Assembly: GCF_011400295.1 (NCBI RefSeq)
Contig: NZ_CP049859.1
Span: 124,001-188,000, forward strand
Reading direction: 5' to 3'
Length of the DNA stretch: 64,000 nt
Source: Erysipelothrix sp. HDW6A
Lineage (GTDB): Bacteria; Bacillota_I; Bacilli_A; Erysipelotrichales; Erysipelotrichaceae
Positions 60,803 through 64,000 of the stretch are shown here, piece after piece. Position numbers and translations under genes: made by a program. Under the pieces are notes generated by a model, which saw nothing but the letters and a program-made list of their open reading frames with translations, was not told the origin of the DNA and did not search any database. The number at the start of each line of letters is the position of its first letter. Position 1 is the stretch's first letter.

Positions 60803-63334
60803 TTAACTATCTTTTGTATCATTCGGATGAATAATACGGTAGCTCTCTAGCAATACACGTAGTAGCGATACTGTTTTAGGATAGACTAAATAACGAGGTT
60901 CCCAATGAGGTTTGAATTTATTCTTATAGTTTCTAATTCCTTTAAAAGAGTAGAAATTTACAGAGTGTTGGTAGACACTGCTTGTTAGGGAATAAAGTCG
61001 AGAATTTGTTTTCTCATAGGAACTTGATAAAGGTGCCATTCCTATATTAAATTCCTGGTATCCCTGCTCTTGAGCCCATTGTATTACATTTAAGTAGAGA
61101 ATATCCATAAAAGGTATATGCTCTTCATGCAACCAACGAATTAAATCGACGGACAATGATCCTTCCTGATAGGTAGGCATCATAGTTGTGAATGCCAGTA
61201 ATTTATTTTCATCATTTCTTAATGTTGCAATTTCTGCTGCCTTAATGTATGTTTGATCAAGACTTCCTACTGAGAAAGTCATTTCTTTATTTCCATTCAA
61301 CCATTCATCAGAAACATGTTTCAACTCTTCCCCTAGATCCTCCGTCCAAGTTTCAATTCCAAAACTAATGTTTTCACTTGTCTGTTTGTTTAATATTTGA
61401 CGGTATGGTTTTCCAGAGTTTCCTGTAATCTTGAACGTTTCAAGATTAATACTTCCCTCTTCTCCAAGATTAAACAGCAGATAATTTAACTCATTATAAA
61501 TGTGAATGTTTTTTGGTGCTACTTGATAGAAAACAATACGCTTACCTATCTTTCGGCAGGTATCGTCCAATGCTTGTAGAAACACAAAGGAATTTTCTTG
61601 ATTACCAAAAGGATCTCCCAATACAAATACAAAATGTCTATTTTCTTGATAGATTACTCCCATTTCATACTCTGAGTGGACTGCAATATTATTTTTCGAT
61701 AGGTATGCTAAGTGAGCTAAGTTGGTACCTTCATATTCTGAAAGTATTGATTGCAAGTCATCTTTATGATTGTTCCATGTACCGTTGAATACTGTATCAA
61801 AAGTATACTTTCTACGTAGATAGGTACGATAGACCACAACACCAATTGTCCAAACTAATGAGAATATCATCACAAACCAATAGAGACATTCTGCAGTTTC
61901 ATTTGTAAGGACTTCTGGGAACATCCAAACGATCTCTGCTTGAATAAATAACAGCACAATCGTAAGTAGCCATACAATATACTCTTTGATTGATTCTGTA
62001 TTAACTTTTGATACTGTAGTTTTTCTATAAATATACAATCCTAAGAACATAATCGAGGAGAGTATTAAGTCAAAATAGTATCCATCTTGAGTAAAGAGAA
62101 TGACTTGCGCAATCAACATAATACCTAGCTGTACACGCAACACATGATACGTTTCTAAGGAACCCTTATATATTTGACTAATCGTAGGAATCAGAAGAAT
62201 CGTAATCATCAAATATATTGATGAAGCAGTAATAATTATTAAGTCATAGCGATTATCGAGATTATAGAGCAAGGCTAGCGACGAGTCTTGAATTAAGAGA
62301 AGTGTTATGACAGTAAAGAGCACCATTGCGAGGAGCCTACTTAAAGATTGGATTCTCTTTTGAGTTATTGATATCATGATCGAACCAAATTCTTTAGTAA
62401 ATAAGACAATTTTTTGATCACTCAGTTTACTACTTAATACATTCTGTAATTCCGATAGAGAGACAATAATACCAATAAAGAACGGTAGAATATTATAGCT
62501 TAATCGATAGAATATTATTGCTAATAAAACGACTTCTTCTGATAAATTGAACTGACTTGTAGCACCTAACAAGAAGACAACATCAAACGCTCCCAAACCA
62601 CCTGGGGTCATACTAATGATTCCAGCAATAGAAGAAACTACAAAAATACTGACCATTTTCCACATGTCGAACTCTGCACCCACAAAACGTAACGAAAGAT
62701 ACATTATTAGACTTACAAAAAGATAATCAAGAACTGATACCAGTGTATACTTTATCACTAGGAATCTATCTTCTTTTATTGGTGGATAGACCCATGTGTA
62801 GATTAGGAATATTGGTAATGCCAAGCTGAGAATCACAAGCCCTATTTGAATAAGAGGATAACTATCAATAAGTTGAGAAGGATCAAACACTTTAATCATG
62901 ACTAAGAATGATAAAACAGCAATTCCTGACAACATTGAAAATAGCATAAAGGAAATGCTCTTTTTCAGATTACTCTTTTGTTTCTCATCACTGAACTTTT
63001 CAAGGTAGTTATATCGAATTGTTGCTCCTATTACACCACCAAAGCCAATAACGTTGTTTAGTGAGTTACTTATCCACGATACCTTAATCATTGCCTTCTT
63101 ACTTACATCAAGTTTTAAGGACTTAACGAGAACCAAGTCATATAATGATAGTATTGAAACACCAACTAAACCTACAAGTACCAACACAATAATACTAATA
63201 AAAGACTGGTTCTGCATTGTACTATAGACTTTTTGGAAATCAATTGTACTTAGTTCACCAATAAGTTTATTTACAGTGATTGCTAATATTGTAATAAAAA
63301 ACAGCGGTTTGATGAGTTTCTTTATTTTATTCAT
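60803..63334 (-). CDS. mprF: MprF-like phosphatidylglycerol aminoacyltransferase/flippase
   Basis: 843 residues. About 14 membrane helices (1-505), with GGLGAFDVVFLLG in the flippase part, are followed by a C-terminal cytoplasmic acyltransferase domain (about 520-843, with FNIGMAPLSS and YSFKGIRNYKNKFKPHWEPRY). It adds lysine or another amino acid to phosphatidylglycerol and moves it outward, lowering the anionic charge and aiding resistance to cationic peptides. The amino-acid specificity cannot be read. Its start overlaps the DUF998 stop by 8 bases. Confidence 0.9.
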   Translation of the reverse strand: MNKIKKLIKPLFFITILAITVNKLIGELSTIDFQKVYSTMQNQSFISIIVLVLVGLVGVSILSLYDLVLVKSLKLDVSKKAMIKVSWISNSLNNVIGFGGVIGATIRYNYLEKFSDEKQKSNLKKSISFMLFSMLSGIAVLSFLVMIKVFDPSQLIDSYPLIQIGLVILSLALPIFLIYTWVYPPIKEDRFLVIKYTLVSVLDYLFVSLIMYLSLRFVGAEFDMWKMVSIFVVSSIAGIISMTPGGLGAFDVVFLLGATSQFNLSEEVVLLAIIFYRLSYNILPFFIGIIVSLSELQNVLSSKLSDQKIVLFTKEFGSIMISITQKRIQSLSRLLAMVLFTVITLLLIQDSSLALLYNLDNRYDLIIITASSIYLMITILLIPTISQIYKGSLETYHVLRVQLGIMLIAQVILFTQDGYYFDLILSSIMFLGLYIYRKTTVSKVNTESIKEYIVWLLTIVLLFIQAEIVWMFPEVLTNETAECLYWFVMIFSLVWTIGVVVYRTYLRRKYTFDTVFNGTWNNHKDDLQSILSEYEGTNLAHLAYLSKNNIAVHSEYEMGVIYQENRHFVFVLGDPFGNQENSFVFLQALDDTCRKIGKRIVFYQVAPKNIHIYNELNYLLFNLGEEGSINLETFKITGNSGKPYRQILNKQTSENISFGIETWTEDLGEELKHVSDEWLNGNKEMTFSVGSLDQTYIKAAEIATLRNDENKLLAFTTMMPTYQEGSLSVDLIRWLHEEHIPFMDILYLNVIQWAQEQGYQEFNIGMAPLSSSYEKTNSRLYSLTSSVYQHSVNFYSFKGIRNYKNKFKPHWEPRYLVYPKTVSLLRVLLESYRIIHPNDTKDS

Positions 63335-63989
63335 TACAATTTCCTCTTTTCATTCTATTAAGATTTGATTCAAACACCATAATCAAATAAGGTAAATACA
63401 TAAAGATTAGGTTGAGCCGTTGCCACAATCCTCGATACGGTAAATCATAAGCTTTTAGTATCGGTATTCGTTTCATGGAGTACAAAAGCATAAAAAATAG
63501 CGAGAAAAAGAGACATACTCCGATTATTGAGACTAAAAGTTTTTGCTTCTCGATGTGATAGAGTTTGATTAGAACTACAACTCCGATTAGTAGAGCTGCA
63601 AAGCCTACTGCAGATCCCATATCATGGATTTTCTCACTTAGGGTATGTGCATTACCTGTTGCAGAAGTTTCAAAAAGAGATGTAAGAATACAATCACCCA
63701 CTCCAAAAACTGCAATCGAAAGGCTTAATATTAAAGAATAGAAAGAATTACTTAGATAGAATCGTCTATATACCGCATAAGAAGAAGCAATGAAAAGTCC
63801 TCCATTAATAAACATCCATGCTCTAAAGATAAGTTTCGTTTGTTCATTTGCATTTCCAAATTCACTAATCAACATCGTTATGTGATCAAACTCTGGATAC
63901 ATAAAAGCTAGTACAAAAGGCAGAATAATTTCACTTATTATCGCAAGTTCAAGGAGGTAGATACCATACCTTTGATATGCTCTTTTCAT
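63327..63989 (-). CDS. DUF998 six-helix membrane protein
   Basis: 220 residues with about six membrane helices. The family mark is the LISEFGNANEQTK segment (residues about 40-52). DUF998 proteins are uncharacterised. It overlaps the mprF-like gene by 8 bases and is probably cotranscribed, suggesting an envelope role. The ATG at 63989 has an AGG site 6 bases upstream and lies close to the window edge; more upstream genes may belong to the operon. Confidence 0.8.
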   Translation of the reverse strand: MKRAYQRYGIYLLELAIISEIILPFVLAFMYPEFDHITMLISEFGNANEQTKLIFRAWMFINGGLFIASSYAVYRRFYLSNSFYSLILSLSIAVFGVGDCILTSLFETSATGNAHTLSEKIHDMGSAVGFAALLIGVVVLIKLYHIEKQKLLVSIIGVCLFFSLFFMLLYSMKRIPILKAYDLPYRGLWQRLNLIFMYLPYLIMVFESNLNRMKRGNCNE

Positions 63990-64000
63990 AATACCTGTCT

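Overview
The window is about 64 kb of a low-GC Gram-positive chromosome. Nearly all genes are on the minus strand and packed into short-spaced operons. The gene content and order (walJ-htrA-rlmH, dnaB-rplI-gdpP, rpsR-ssb-rpsF, lysS-dus-hslO-ftsH-hpt-tilS, upp-glyA-rpiB-tsaC-prmC-prfA-tdk-rpmE) are those of an origin-proximal Bacillota region. The AT richness, the pyruvate formate-lyase with a truncated TCA-type aspartate route, the LPXTG adhesin and the MprF-type protein fit the Erysipelotrichia, with Erysipelothrix my best guess. I inferred this from gene content, not from a database match.

Layout. 1-8085: a conserved core of cell-wall stress and replication genes (htrA, walJ, dnaB, rplI, gdpP, a YybS-like membrane protein), the rpsF-ssb-rpsR operon with its own promoter and a folded leader, and an IspD-like gene. 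8176-9925: a small sugar unit (ROK kinase plus an orphan PTS IIB) and an unknown membrane protein. 10166-15443: an accessory three-gene operon, read right to left, made of a HEPN-like/CBS protein, an unusual RpoD-like sigma factor and a RecQ-like helicase. Next to it at 15634-16965 lies a decayed ISL3-family insertion sequence with recognisable ends. This trio is the best candidate in the window for an undescribed system, possibly conflict- or stress-related.

17001-25914: translation, proteostasis and shape genes (lysS, dus, hslO, ftsH, hpt, tilS, a lone PemK/MazF-like protein, an MreB homologue and a DUF1146 protein). 26085-30058: aspartate ammonia-lyase, fumarase and malic enzyme, which together turn aspartate into pyruvate, behind a cre-like site. 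30202-35968: the upp to rpmE cluster, in which thymidine kinase is broken by a one-base contraction of a G run. 36092-40429: an APH-like kinase, an HSL-type esterase and a split ThrE-type amino-acid exporter with a third membrane protein.

40612-50210: a surface-protein locus. A histidine kinase and a small membrane protein (plus strand) converge on a 2195-residue LPATG adhesin with nine Ig-like repeats, and the response regulator lies behind the adhesin on the same strand as it. 51615-55593: pyruvate formate-lyase and its activase, divergent from a YheO-type regulator with an inverted repeat over its -10 box. 55668-60727: four tandem paralogues of membrane-anchored, propeller-like proteins, one of which is broken by a one-base contraction of an A run. 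60803-63989: an MprF-like lipid aminoacyltransferase/flippase and a DUF998 membrane protein.

No rRNA, tRNA, CRISPR array, T-box or classical riboswitch was seen. Many intrinsic terminators are clear and mark operon ends. Both frame-broken genes outside the IS are single-base homopolymer losses, so they may be real mutations or assembly errors.
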